From Kitasatospora albolonga (GTDB taxonomy: Bacteria > Actinomycetota > Actinomycetes > Streptomycetales > Streptomycetaceae), in NCBI GenBank assembly GCA_002082585.1, contig CP020563.1, positions 6,628,001 to 6,692,000 on the forward strand: a stretch of 64,000 nucleotides of DNA. The letters run 5' to 3'. Below are positions 24,840 through 34,200 of the stretch, piece by piece; the stretch's first letter is position 1; each line of letters opens with the position of its first letter. The notes beneath the pieces are model-generated. The model was given only the letters and a program-made list of their open reading frames with translations. It made no database searches and had not been told where the DNA came from. The position numbers and the translations under genes were made by a program.

Positions 24840-27587
24840 ATGGAGGGGTACGTACTGGGCCCGGTCAGAGCCGAAGGGGCCGATGGCGGAAGGGTCTTCG
24901 GGAGCTCGAAGGCAGCCGCGCTGTTCGCGCTCCTGATGACATCACCGGGCTACCGGTGCACCAGGAAGGAGATCGCCGAAGTCCTCTGGGAGGGGGACGG
25001 GAACGCCGGTGGCCGGGTGGACCGTGCCATCTCCGACCTGCGGAAGCAACTGGGCCGGGAGATCGTGCCCCAGGGCAGGTCGGGCTACTGCGTGCTCCGT
25101 GTCCCGGAGGGCGGAAGCGATCTGCACCGCCTCCGCGCCGGGATGGCGCGGGCCGCCGGGCTCAGCCCTGCGGAGCAGTTCGAGCAGATCGGTACGGCCC
25201 TGGGGGGCTGGGACGGCGCCGAACCGCTGGAAGGGCTGACCGGGCGCGGATTCCGGCTGCGCCGCGAGGAGTTGCGGGCGGAGCTGATGGCCGCCGTGTA
25301 TGCCCGGATGAACGCCGCCTGGCGGTCGCGGGAGGAGAAATGGCTCCGCGAGGAGACGGAGAAATGGTTCGGGCGCGCACCCGGACAGTCCCCGGTCTTC
25401 CGGTTCTACCTGCTCGCCCACGAAGACCTGCCGGAGCGCCGCCGTGAACAGCTCATCGGGCGGTGGACGGAGCGCAACGGAAAGCCGGACGCCGACCTGC
25501 AGAGCGCCATCGACCAACTCCGGGGAGTCGCCCACCGGTCGGCCGGGACACTCCTTCCGCCGGTGCCCGACCAATTGCCCGGCAGCAAGCGCGAGGCGAT
25601 CGGGCAGGAAGAGCTGATCCGTGGCCTCGTCGACGCCGTGTGCGCGGAACAGGACGCCGGGAACCTGGCGCTGGTCCTCATCAGCGGTATGGCGGGGGTC
25701 GGGAAGAGCATGGTGGCCCACCACCTCGCATGCCGACTGAGGGAGCGCTTCCCCGACGGGGTGCTCTACGCGGGCCTGAACGGGTTCGCCGAGGGAGACG
25801 TGCGGCCCGCCGAACCGGACGAGGTCCTGGACGGGTTCCTGGCCGTGCTGCCGCCGTACACCACGGTGACCGGGCCGGAGAGCAGGAGCAAGGCACTGCA
25901 TTCGGCGCTGGCCCACCGCTCCGTGCTCATCGTCCTGGACGACGCGCTCAACGCCCGGCAGGTGGTGCCGCTGCTCCCCGGGGACGGCACCTGCGCCGTG
26001 ATCATCACCAGCCGCAACGACCTGGTGAGTCTCCAGTCCGAGAGAAGGGTGACATTCCGCAAGATGGAGCCGCTCAGCGAGGCGGACGCCCTGGAGGTGC
26101 TCCAGGAGAGGGTGTCGCCGAAGGACCGGCAGACGTACGACCGTGCCTTCCGCGAGCTGGTCCGCCTCTGCGGCCGACTGCCGCTGGCCCTCACCGTCGT
26201 GGCCCGCCTCCTGGCGGGCGGCGCACGTCCGGTGCGTACCATCCCCGCCCTGGTACGGGAGATGGAGCAGGAGCGGGCGAAGCTGGACGTGCTGGACCTG
26301 CCGCAGGGCGAACGGTCCGTCCGTGCGGCGCTGAACTGCTCCGTCCGCGTGCTCGGCGACGAGGCCCGGCTGCTGCTGTGGCAGCTCGCCGTCCACCCCG
26401 GGCCCACCGCCTCCTGGGAGGCGGTGATGGACCTCGGACGGGCGGCGGGCGAAGCGACACGTACCGACCTGGCCCTGATGGAGCTTCTGGAAGCGAACCT
26501 GGTGGAGTGCCACGGCGAGCGCTACGGGCTGCACGACCTCGTGCGGGCCTTCGCCCGTCAGCACGCACGGCCGGGCCCGGACGGAGAGACGGCGGACATC
26601 GAGCGGGCGACCGTACGGCAGGTGCTGGAGCACCAGTTGCACAACGTCCGCGCCTGCGACCGGGTGATCGACCACGAGCGCACTCTGCCCGTCGGTGAGC
26701 CCGACGGGGTCACGGTCGCCGACCCCGCGGGGCTGGGAAAGGCGATGGCGTATTTGGACGAGGAGTACGCCACCGTGCAGCAAGGCATCCGGCTGGCCGT
26801 CGGCCAGGGCATCCAGCGGTACGCCTTGCTGCTTCCCATGGCCCTGGTCACCTACCAGTGGCGCCGCCACCTCCTCGGCGACGCGCTGAAGAACCTCCAT
26901 TACGCCGTCGACACGGCGGAATCCGTCGCCTCACCGGTCGACTGCGCCATGGTCCATCGGATGCTGGCCGGGACGAAGTGGCGGCTCGGCACGTACGACG
27001 CGGCCGTGGGCCACCTGCGCCGGGCCGTCCGGCTCAGCGCGGAGGACCGCAGCGAGGAGGGCCGGCTCAGTCTGGCCCGGTCGCTGCACCGGCTCGGTCT
27101 CACCCTGCGCAAGCAGGAGGACTGGGCCGGGGCGGAGGAAGAGCTGTGCCGGGCACTGGAGTTGTTCCGGGAGCTGGCCGACCCGGTCGGGGAGGCCGCC
27201 ACTCTGAACGCCCTGGGCGCGCTCCACCACGACCGGGGCGACCACGAGCAGGCGCTCCGCCGGTGCGCGGACGCCCTTGAGGCGGTGGAGCGCACCGCGG
27301 AGCGCAGCGGCCTGGCCGACGTGCTGTTCACCCTGGCCAAGGTCCACCTGTCCCGCTCCGAGCGGGACGAGGGCATCCGCCTGTACCGGCGGGCCTGCGC
27401 CATCTACCAGGAACAGGAGAACCGGCCCAGCGAGGACAAGGCCCGGCTGCTCTTCTCGGACGTCCTGGTCTCCGCAGGCGAGACCGGAGAAGCGGTGCGG
27501 GAGCTGGAGAGGGTCATCGTGCTGCGCGAACTGATGGGCGGCGCAGGCGTACGGGAGATCCGGGAGCGGCTGGAAGGGCTGCGGTGA
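24840..27587 (+). CDS. SARP-like wHTH/BTAD regulator with NB-ARC NTPase and TPR repeats
   Basis: A 915-aa protein. Residues about 1-85 form a winged helix (YVLGPVRAEG, SRKEIAEVLWEG-like TRKEIAEVLWEG, AISDLRKQLG), followed by a BTAD-like helical domain to about residue 240. The NB-ARC NTPase has Walker A SGMAGVGKSM (Lys289), Walker B VLIVLDDALN, sensor IITSRNDLV and CGRLPLALTVVARL. From about residue 650 come TPR-like repeats (AEEELCRALELFRELADP, GALHHDRGDHEQAL). This resembles signal-gated STAND activators. ATG at 24840 has AAGGGGAGGGTG upstream. It ends 30 bp from the convergent kinase stop. Probably the regulator of the adjoining island, by position only. Confidence 0.85.
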   Translation: MEGYVLGPVRAEGADGGRVFGSSKAAALFALLMTSPGYRCTRKEIAEVLWEGDGNAGGRVDRAISDLRKQLGREIVPQGRSGYCVLRVPEGGSDLHRLRAGMARAAGLSPAEQFEQIGTALGGWDGAEPLEGLTGRGFRLRREELRAELMAAVYARMNAAWRSREEKWLREETEKWFGRAPGQSPVFRFYLLAHEDLPERRREQLIGRWTERNGKPDADLQSAIDQLRGVAHRSAGTLLPPVPDQLPGSKREAIGQEELIRGLVDAVCAEQDAGNLALVLISGMAGVGKSMVAHHLACRLRERFPDGVLYAGLNGFAEGDVRPAEPDEVLDGFLAVLPPYTTVTGPESRSKALHSALAHRSVLIVLDDALNARQVVPLLPGDGTCAVIITSRNDLVSLQSERRVTFRKMEPLSEADALEVLQERVSPKDRQTYDRAFRELVRLCGRLPLALTVVARLLAGGARPVRTIPALVREMEQERAKLDVLDLPQGERSVRAALNCSVRVLGDEARLLLWQLAVHPGPTASWEAVMDLGRAAGEATRTDLALMELLEANLVECHGERYGLHDLVRAFARQHARPGPDGETADIERATVRQVLEHQLHNVRACDRVIDHERTLPVGEPDGVTVADPAGLGKAMAYLDEEYATVQQGIRLAVGQGIQRYALLLPMALVTYQWRRHLLGDALKNLHYAVDTAESVASPVDCAMVHRMLAGTKWRLGTYDAAVGHLRRAVRLSAEDRSEEGRLSLARSLHRLGLTLRKQEDWAGAEEELCRALELFRELADPVGEAATLNALGALHHDRGDHEQALRRCADALEAVERTAERSGLADVLFTLAKVHLSRSERDEGIRLYRRACAIYQEQENRPSEDKARLLFSDVLVSAGETGEAVRELERVIVLRELMGGAGVREIRERLEGLR

Positions 27588-27617
27588 CCCGTCCCGTCGG
27601 CGCCCGCCGGGCCACCG

Positions 27618-28520
27618 TCACAGCCGGGGCGGGTGCGTGCGGTAGTACTCGGTCGGGTCGGGGCGCAGCCGCTTCGACGGCCGCCGCGAGCCCACCTCGG
27701 GCAGATACGGGCGGAGCCGGTCGAACACCTCACGGACATCCGCCGGGCGCTCCTCCGCCTCCCACCGGACCATCCACAGCGCGAGGGAGGCGAACTCCGG
27801 GGGAAGCGCGGCAAGCCTGTCGGCGGGCAGCACCGGACCACCCGGCTCCGCCCGCTCCTCCAGTCCGCCGTAGGGCAGCCGCATGACGGTCATCTCCAGC
27901 AGGATGCAGCCCAGTCCGAAGATGTCCGCCCGCCGGGTCAGACCGGCAGCGCTCGCCTCGCACTGCTCGGGAGAGGCCCAGCCGAGCGTGCCGTGCGCGT
28001 CCTCCGTCGGCGAGCCCGCCCTGACGGCGTGCCCCATGTCGATGAGGCGGAGACGGCCGTCCGGCTCCACGATGATGTTCTCCGGCTTCAGATCGCAGTG
28101 CACCACATCCCGGTCGTGCACTTCCCGCAGGATCTCGCAGAGCTGGCCGATGACGGAGGCCACGGTCCCGGGATGCCTGACCGGCCGGGCCGCCAGCAGG
28201 ACGTCCTGGAGCTGGCGTCCCCCGACGAACTCCATGACCAGGCATCCACGGCCTTTGTACGTACCCGAAGCCATGACTTCGGGGATCGCCTGAATTCCCG
28301 CCAGCTTCAGCATCCGGGAACCCTCTTCGAGGAGATTCTCACCGGCCCAGTGGAAATCGCTCCTGGGCCCGAGCCTCCAGGGCTTCTGGACCTTCAGAGC
28401 CATCCTCTCCCCGCTTCGGCGGTCACGGGCGAGAAAAAGGTCGCCCTGACCGCCGTCACCGACCATGTCCAGCACGTCGTAGCGCTTCTCCACATCGCCG
28501 ATCTCCTCGATTCCCCTCAT
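27618..28520 (-). CDS. Serine/threonine protein kinase beside the pPIWI-RE operon
   Basis: A 300-aa kinase without a transmembrane segment. The Gly-rich loop is MVGDGGQGDLFLA, the ATP lysine is in MALKVQKP, the catalytic loop is HCDLKPENIIV (His141, Asp143), the metal-binding motif is DMG instead of DFG (RLIDMGHA), and an APE-like segment WASPEQ follows. The HCD loop lacks the Arg of HRD, so activation by activation-loop phosphorylation is less likely. ATG at 28520 follows AAAGGCGGCC; an upstream in-frame start near 28676 would overlap the divergent nuclease gene. Only 40 bp separate the two divergent starts. A regulatory or abortive-infection role is an inference from position. Confidence 0.87.
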   Translation of the reverse strand: MRGIEEIGDVEKRYDVLDMVGDGGQGDLFLARDRRSGERMALKVQKPWRLGPRSDFHWAGENLLEEGSRMLKLAGIQAIPEVMASGTYKGRGCLVMEFVGGRQLQDVLLAARPVRHPGTVASVIGQLCEILREVHDRDVVHCDLKPENIIVEPDGRLRLIDMGHAVRAGSPTEDAHGTLGWASPEQCEASAAGLTRRADIFGLGCILLEMTVMRLPYGGLEERAEPGGPVLPADRLAALPPEFASLALWMVRWEAEERPADVREVFDRLRPYLPEVGSRRPSKRLRPDPTEYYRTHPPRL

Positions 28521-28560
28521 GGCCGCCTTTCTTTCCTCCGTACAGAAATGGAGCAGGAAA

Positions 28561-30126
28561 ATGTCCCAGCCATGGCTGCCCCCCGACGGGGTGACCCGCA
28601 CTTCCGAAGTCATCACGGTATCCGCCGGAATGTTCAAGGGAGGCGCCTTCAGATGCCCCGCCGCCGACGCCCTCAAGACCCGCGGCTACCGCACCGCCGA
28701 CCCCGCACCGCGCCGCCGCGAGCGGCTGGAGCACTTCGCCCTCGGCCCTTTCATGGCCGCCTGCGACGCCCGCTCCCGGCCCCTCGGCTCCCCGCCCCGG
28801 CCCCGTACCGCACCCCCGCACGACGGCCTGAGGACCTGGTCGGACCATGGCGTGGAAGCGTACGAAGCGGCCTTCCCCACCGACCCGGAACGCCCCCTGG
28901 CGGAGGTGCCCGAGCCCTGGACGTACCGCTACCGGCCCTCCGGCCCCGACCCGCGGAACGCCGGGGAGTACCGCTTCACGGTATGGGGCCGCTGCCTGGC
29001 CTCCGCCGACGGCGCCAACCGTGAACTCCGCCTGCCCGTACACCGGTTGAACCAGGAACCGCCGCCCGACGGGTTCACCGCCGCCGTCGCCCTGGTGCTG
29101 GCCGAAGGCACTCCCGGGCCGCCGCCGGAGCACGTACGGATCGTGGAGTTCGCCCTCCTCGACGGCCGTACGCGGGAACTCTTCGCCGGTACCCGGGCGC
29201 AGGCGCTCGCCCGCTACCGGGAGCACGGCCCCGACGCCCTGGCCGCCGTCCTGGACGGACGGGAGTACCGGCCCGGTCCGGCCTGCGGCGGATGCTCCTA
29301 TCTGCCGGTCTGCCCGGCCCTGCGCGCGGCGCCCGGACTGCTGGGTGTCGAGGCGCGGAACCGGCCGCGCCGCACCTGGTCGGTGACCAACGGGCGCAGC
29401 TACCGCGCCTGCCCGGCCCGCGACCACATGCGCCGGCTGCACCTGCCCCTGGCGGACTCCGTCGAGCGGGAGGTGACGGCCGAGCGCGGCCGGGCCCTGC
29501 ACGCCTACCTCGCCGACCGGCACGGCCACGGATCGCCCCGGCCGTGCACGGTCGAGGTCCCCGAGGACTGGGTGCCGGACGGATTCGACCTGCCCGGCCA
29601 TGAACGTCACCTCGGCGCAATCCTGTTGCGGCGGCATGCAGCCGTGTGCCCGCTGCGGTGTGTCGGGGACGGCACGGACGTGCGGACCGAACCCCGGGTG
29701 GTGCGGCACGACACCGCCGCCGATGTGGTGGTGATCGCCGCACCCGATCTGCCCTACCGGGACGGCGACTCCTGGGTGTGGCGCGAGACCAAGACCTCCG
29801 CCACCGACCGGCGGTCCTCCCGCCCGCTGCTGGAGCGCTACCCCCAACTGGCCCTGGCGGTGGTGCTGATCGCCCGCGGCGACCTGGGCGGCACTCCGTC
29901 CCGCGCCCGGGCCGAGCTGGAGGTGCTGCGCCCCGGCGGCGCCGACCTGGAGATCATCGACCCCTTCGCCCCCGCCAACCGGGACGCGGCCGAGAGCGTC
30001 CTGCGGACGATGGTGGCCGACTGGCACGGGGACGACCGCTACGAGGCCGTGCCCGGGCGCTCCTGCGAGCGGTGCGAAGTGGCCCGCTGGTGCTCGGCGT
30101 CACCCGTCACCGGAGCCGCGGCATGA
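28561..30126 (+). CDS. Tandem-duplicated Cas4/AddB-like PD-(D/E)XK nuclease with Fe-S cysteines
   Basis: A 521-aa protein that reads as two copies of one domain. The C-terminal copy has C284 in SYRACPARDHM, acidic residues Asp388/Asp396, ETKTS with Glu409 and Lys411, then C502-x2-C505-x5-C511, the exact cysteine spacing of AddB/Cas4-type [4Fe-4S] nucleases. The N-terminal copy repeats the layout with C32 in AFRCPAADAL and C242-x2-C245-x5-C251, but the equivalent of ExK (IVEFALLDG) lacks the lysine, so it is probably inactive. ATG at 28561 follows GGAGCAGGAAA. First gene of the operon, overlapping the next as ATGA. Expected to cut or process DNA ends with the downstream helicase. Confidence 0.85.
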   Translation: MSQPWLPPDGVTRTSEVITVSAGMFKGGAFRCPAADALKTRGYRTADPAPRRRERLEHFALGPFMAACDARSRPLGSPPRPRTAPPHDGLRTWSDHGVEAYEAAFPTDPERPLAEVPEPWTYRYRPSGPDPRNAGEYRFTVWGRCLASADGANRELRLPVHRLNQEPPPDGFTAAVALVLAEGTPGPPPEHVRIVEFALLDGRTRELFAGTRAQALARYREHGPDALAAVLDGREYRPGPACGGCSYLPVCPALRAAPGLLGVEARNRPRRTWSVTNGRSYRACPARDHMRRLHLPLADSVEREVTAERGRALHAYLADRHGHGSPRPCTVEVPEDWVPDGFDLPGHERHLGAILLRRHAAVCPLRCVGDGTDVRTEPRVVRHDTAADVVVIAAPDLPYRDGDSWVWRETKTSATDRRSSRPLLERYPQLALAVVLIARGDLGGTPSRARAELEVLRPGGADLEIIDPFAPANRDAAESVLRTMVADWHGDDRYEAVPGRSCERCEVARWCSASPVTGAAA

Positions 30127-31271
30127 GGGCGGGAGCGACGGCCCCCGGGAGCGGCCGGACGGAGACCGGGAAGGCGCCCGAAGGCGCGGGCAGCAGACTC
30201 TTCCGCGAGCTCGCCCGCATGGTGGCGGCCCTCGCCGAGACCGAGGGCCTCCGCTCGTTCACCCTGCCCTACCCCCGTCTCGCCCAGCGGACGCTGGACC
30301 GTACGGTGATGCACTGCCTCGACATCGGGGAGGCACCGCCGAAGAGCCTTCCGGAGCTGTGGGAGTGGTGCCTGACCCGGCCGGCCGGAGATCCGCTCTT
30401 CGCGGTCTCCCCCTCCCTGGTCGCTCCGGACGTGACGCTGGTGCATCCGGTCGGCCGGATGCCGACCCGGTCGTGCCTCGAAGTCGCCTCGCACGGGCCG
30501 GACGGGGGCGTGGCGGCGCAGGCCCGCGCACTTCTGGGCGACCTGGAGGCACGGTCCGGAACGGGCGAGCGCTACCGGCGGTGCCGGAGGTTCCTGGCCC
30601 GCCACCCGGTGGTCCAGCAGCAGGACCGCTTCGGGCCCGGCTGGAGCAAGTCCGTCTGGAACCAGGTCAAGGACCTCTACGGGCCGGTGCCCGAATCCCT
30701 GCTCGCCGACGGCGTCTTCCTGCGCTGCCCCTCGTGCGGGCTCCCCGCGCTGCCCCGGGACGGGGCCGTGCCGCTGCCCGGGCCGTCCGCCACCGCCGAC
30801 GACCTCTGGTGCGAGGGGGAGGAGTGCCCGCGCGACGCGCCCCCGGAGCTGATCCGCGAGCCGGAGCAGGCACGGATGCTGCGGCGTCCGCTACGGACCT
30901 TCCTCGCACTGCCGTACCGGACCGAAGAGGCTGCCCTGAACGCACTGGACCGCGCCGGGATCACGCACGTGCCCCTGCCGGGGCCCCTGCCCGCCCACCG
31001 GCTGAGGGGCACCGGTCCCGGAACCGCGCACCTCCAGGTGTACGACCGTCTGCAACCGGCCCTCCTCGCCGCCCACCTCACCGACAGCGCACTGCCCGGG
31101 GACCGCACCTTCGTCGTGGTCCCCCGGGAACTCGCCGGGCGGGACGGCTACCGGAAGGACTTCACCGACGCCCTGCCCGCGCCCCTGCGGCACCGGCTGG
31201 TGCTCACCACACCCGTGGACCTCGTGCCCGACCTGGGGCAGCCCCGGGGAGAGGAGAAGGACGATGCGTAG
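30123..31271 (+). CDS. pPIWI-RE-associated REase-related protein with zinc ribbon
   Basis: A 382-aa protein placed where pPIWI-RE systems encode their restriction-endonuclease-like partner. Residues about 25-190 are helical; C202-x2-C205 and C230-x4-C235 (FLRCPSCGLPA, LWCEGEECP) form a zinc ribbon. The C-terminal about 120 residues (ALNALDRAGITHVPL, HLQVYDRLQPALLAAHL, RTFVVVPRELAGRDGY) have the layout of the associated REase domain, but I see no (D/E)xK within it, so catalysis is doubtful. The family call leans on gene order. It overlaps both neighbours (4 nt upstream, 8 nt downstream), so it is probably made in step with the helicase. Confidence 0.7.
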   Translation: MRAGATAPGSGRTETGKAPEGAGSRLFRELARMVAALAETEGLRSFTLPYPRLAQRTLDRTVMHCLDIGEAPPKSLPELWEWCLTRPAGDPLFAVSPSLVAPDVTLVHPVGRMPTRSCLEVASHGPDGGVAAQARALLGDLEARSGTGERYRRCRRFLARHPVVQQQDRFGPGWSKSVWNQVKDLYGPVPESLLADGVFLRCPSCGLPALPRDGAVPLPGPSATADDLWCEGEECPRDAPPELIREPEQARMLRRPLRTFLALPYRTEEAALNALDRAGITHVPLPGPLPAHRLRGTGPGTAHLQVYDRLQPALLAAHLTDSALPGDRTFVVVPRELAGRDGYRKDFTDALPAPLRHRLVLTTPVDLVPDLGQPRGEEKDDA

Positions 31272-34200
31272 CATCACCCCGCCCCTGACCGACGTGCTCC
31301 GCACCCTGAGGGCCTTCCTGGGGGAGTCCGGCCGGGGGCCCGCGCTGGAGGCCCTCTGCCAGGTGGAACTCGGCCTGTACCTCCAGGAGAAGCTGATGCC
31401 CGGCAGCCCGGCGGGCAGCGCCTGGGTGCTGTTCAGCGGATACGGCTTCGCCGAGGCGTACGGGACGCCGCTGCCCCCGGACGCCGAGCGGACCCTGCGG
31501 ATCGCCCGGTACTCGCTGTGGACGCTGCGCAGAAGCCGTACCTGGCGCGAGGCGCTGGAGGGCTACCAGCTGTTCGACCCCAGGGTGCGCGGCTACGACG
31601 TACCGGACACCGAAGCCCCCGCCACCCGCCGCGAACTCTCCGTCGCCACCGACCGCTTCCCCGTCTACGAGCAGCTGCTCCGCGCGGCGCCGCCGCTGGC
31701 GGGCAAGCGCATGCAGGTCGCGGGCCAGGGCCCGCACGCCTTCCCCGTCAGCCGCACCCTGGCGGTCGTCGACCTGCCGCCCGTACCCCACACCCCCCTC
31801 GTCGCCCACGACCTGGGCCTGGAACCGGCGGGCGGCGGAGAGCCCCTGGTCTTCACCCGGAGGAGCCTGGAGCGCACCGCGGCGGAGATGGACGCCACGC
31901 ACGCCCGCACCGGTGAGGGAAGGCCGCGCTGGCTGGAGCGGCTGCGGGCCTTCGACCTGTCCGCCAAGGAGAACGGGACGTTCCACAAGGCCGGGAAGGG
32001 CGAGGACTTCACGTTCACGGTCGACGGCATCCAGCATCTGCTGGGCATCGTCGGCGCGGGCAAGAGCACCCTGCGCGACATCATCGCCGTCCACCTCGCC
32101 AAGCTCGGCAGGCGCACCACCATCGTGGTCACCGATGTCGCGGAGGTGCTGAAGCTCGTCCAGCTCTACAACCTCCACACCGGCGGCGCCGCCGCACCCG
32201 TGCTCGGCTCCTCCGGCCGGGAGCGGCACGCCCAGCGGCTGCACCGCCGTCTTGCGGGCCGGGGCGAGCACCGGCTGCTCGCCCACGACGACCCCGCCTT
32301 CGCCTACCTCGGAACCTCCTGCGTGCTCAACACCATCCGCCAGGGGGCGACTTCCTCCACCGAGCAGCTCGCCTTCGGCGAGGCACCCTGCTCCCGGCTC
32401 CGGCCGCCGTCGGACCCGCGGCGCGGCAGGGGCGGCGGACCGGACCCCGAGTGGCAGAAGAAGGCCCGGACCTGCCCGTACTGGTCCGTCTGCCCCCGGC
32501 ACCACGGAGCCCGCACCCTGGCCGGGGCCCTGATCTGGGTGGCCACACCGGCCGGGCTGATCGACGCCTCGCCGCCCCCGCCCCAGAACGGCGAGCGCAT
32601 CCGCTACCTCGAACTCGCCTGCCGCCGCAGCGATCTGGTGATCATCGACGAGGCCGACCGGGTGCAGATGCAGCTCGACCAGACCTTCGCGCCCGCCGTC
32701 GTCCTCGCCGGTGACGAGGACGAGGGCCTCATCGACCAGCTCAGCCGGCACAAGATCCGGGAACTCGCGGCGAGCGGACGCACCCAGCTCTCCGAACGGG
32801 ACGTGGAGACCTTCGCCGCCGCCCTCAACACCGCCGGATCGGCCACCGACCGGCTGTACGCGATGCTCGTCGCCGGATACGAGCTGCGCGACTGGGTCCG
32901 CACGGGCTACTTCAGCGCCTGGACACTCCAGCTCAAACTGCTCGACGAACGCTATGAACTCCCCGACGGCAGCGGCCCGGAGCACCGCGACCACGCCCCC
33001 CGGCAGGCGCTCGGCAAACTCCTCGACGCCTTCCGCGACAACCCCTTCGGCGACCGCCGCCGCAGGACGGAGGAGGACTTCGGCAAACTGACCGCCCTGC
33101 TCAACGAAGTGCTCCACACCGGCAACCCGGAGAACACCCGCCGCCATCTGACCGAGGTCATGAACGAGGTCTTCGACATCGACGTGACGTACATGGCCGC
33201 GCGGAGGCAGACGTACAAGGAGGAGTACGCGGAGTGGCAGCGGAAGGAGGAACAGCGGCAACAGAAGCGCGGGCGCCGCAAGAAGCCCGAGCCGCCGCCC
33301 GTCACCCCCGAGCAGTGGCGGCAGAGCCTCGCCGAACGCTTCGAGTTCACGCTGCTCCTCAGCGCCCTGGAACCCCGGCTCGCCATGATCAACGCCATGT
33401 GGCCCCGCGTCGAGGCCGCCCTGAGCCTCGGCTACAACACGATGTACCGCCGCCCGCTCGACTACGGCCCGATGGTGCCGGAGGCCCCGATGGGCAACGT
33501 ACTCGGCTTCCAGTTCCGGGTCCCGGGCGAGGACGAGGGCGGAGTCCGCAGCGGCGAGCTGACCTTCTTCCGCTGCAACGGCGTCGGCCGGGAACTGCTG
33601 CGCGCCCTGCCCCACCTCGCCTCCGTGGACGGCAGGCCGGGCGCCCACCTGCTGCTCATGTCCGGCAGCAGCTGGGCGGGCGCGTCCAGCCGCTACCACG
33701 TCCGCGTCCCGGTCGGCGTCATCATCGAGCCACCGGCCGAGGTGACCGAACGCATCGCGGACGAGAGCCTGATGCGCTTCGAGCTCATCGACGACGGCGA
33801 CGAGAAGCTGCGCCTGTCGGGAACCCACCCGGACGACCGCCCCGAGAAACTGCGCCGCATCGCCACCCACCTCGGCGCGGGGGAGTACGACGCCCTCGAA
33901 GGCGGCCCGCTGGAACGGGAGCTGCTCTCCCTCCCCTCGGGGCGCGACCAGATCCTCCTGCTCGTCGGCAGCTACGCCGAGGCCCGCGTGGTGGCCGACA
34001 CCCTGCACAACCTCAACTCCCGCTGGCGCGACAGCGTGCTCTGCCTGGTCTCGGACGACGAGGAGATCGCCCCGGAGGACGAGGCGCCGTCCGCCTACCG
34101 CGCCCGCTCGCTGCGCCGGGGCGACGTCGAACACCTCAAGGACCTCGGCGCGGACATCCTCGTGGCGCCCCTGCTGGCCGTGGAGCGGGGCCACAACATC

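Noticed and set aside
28521..28676. Longer N-terminus for the kinase
   Set aside because: It would overlap the divergent nuclease gene by over 100 bp, and kinase homology begins after ATG 28520.
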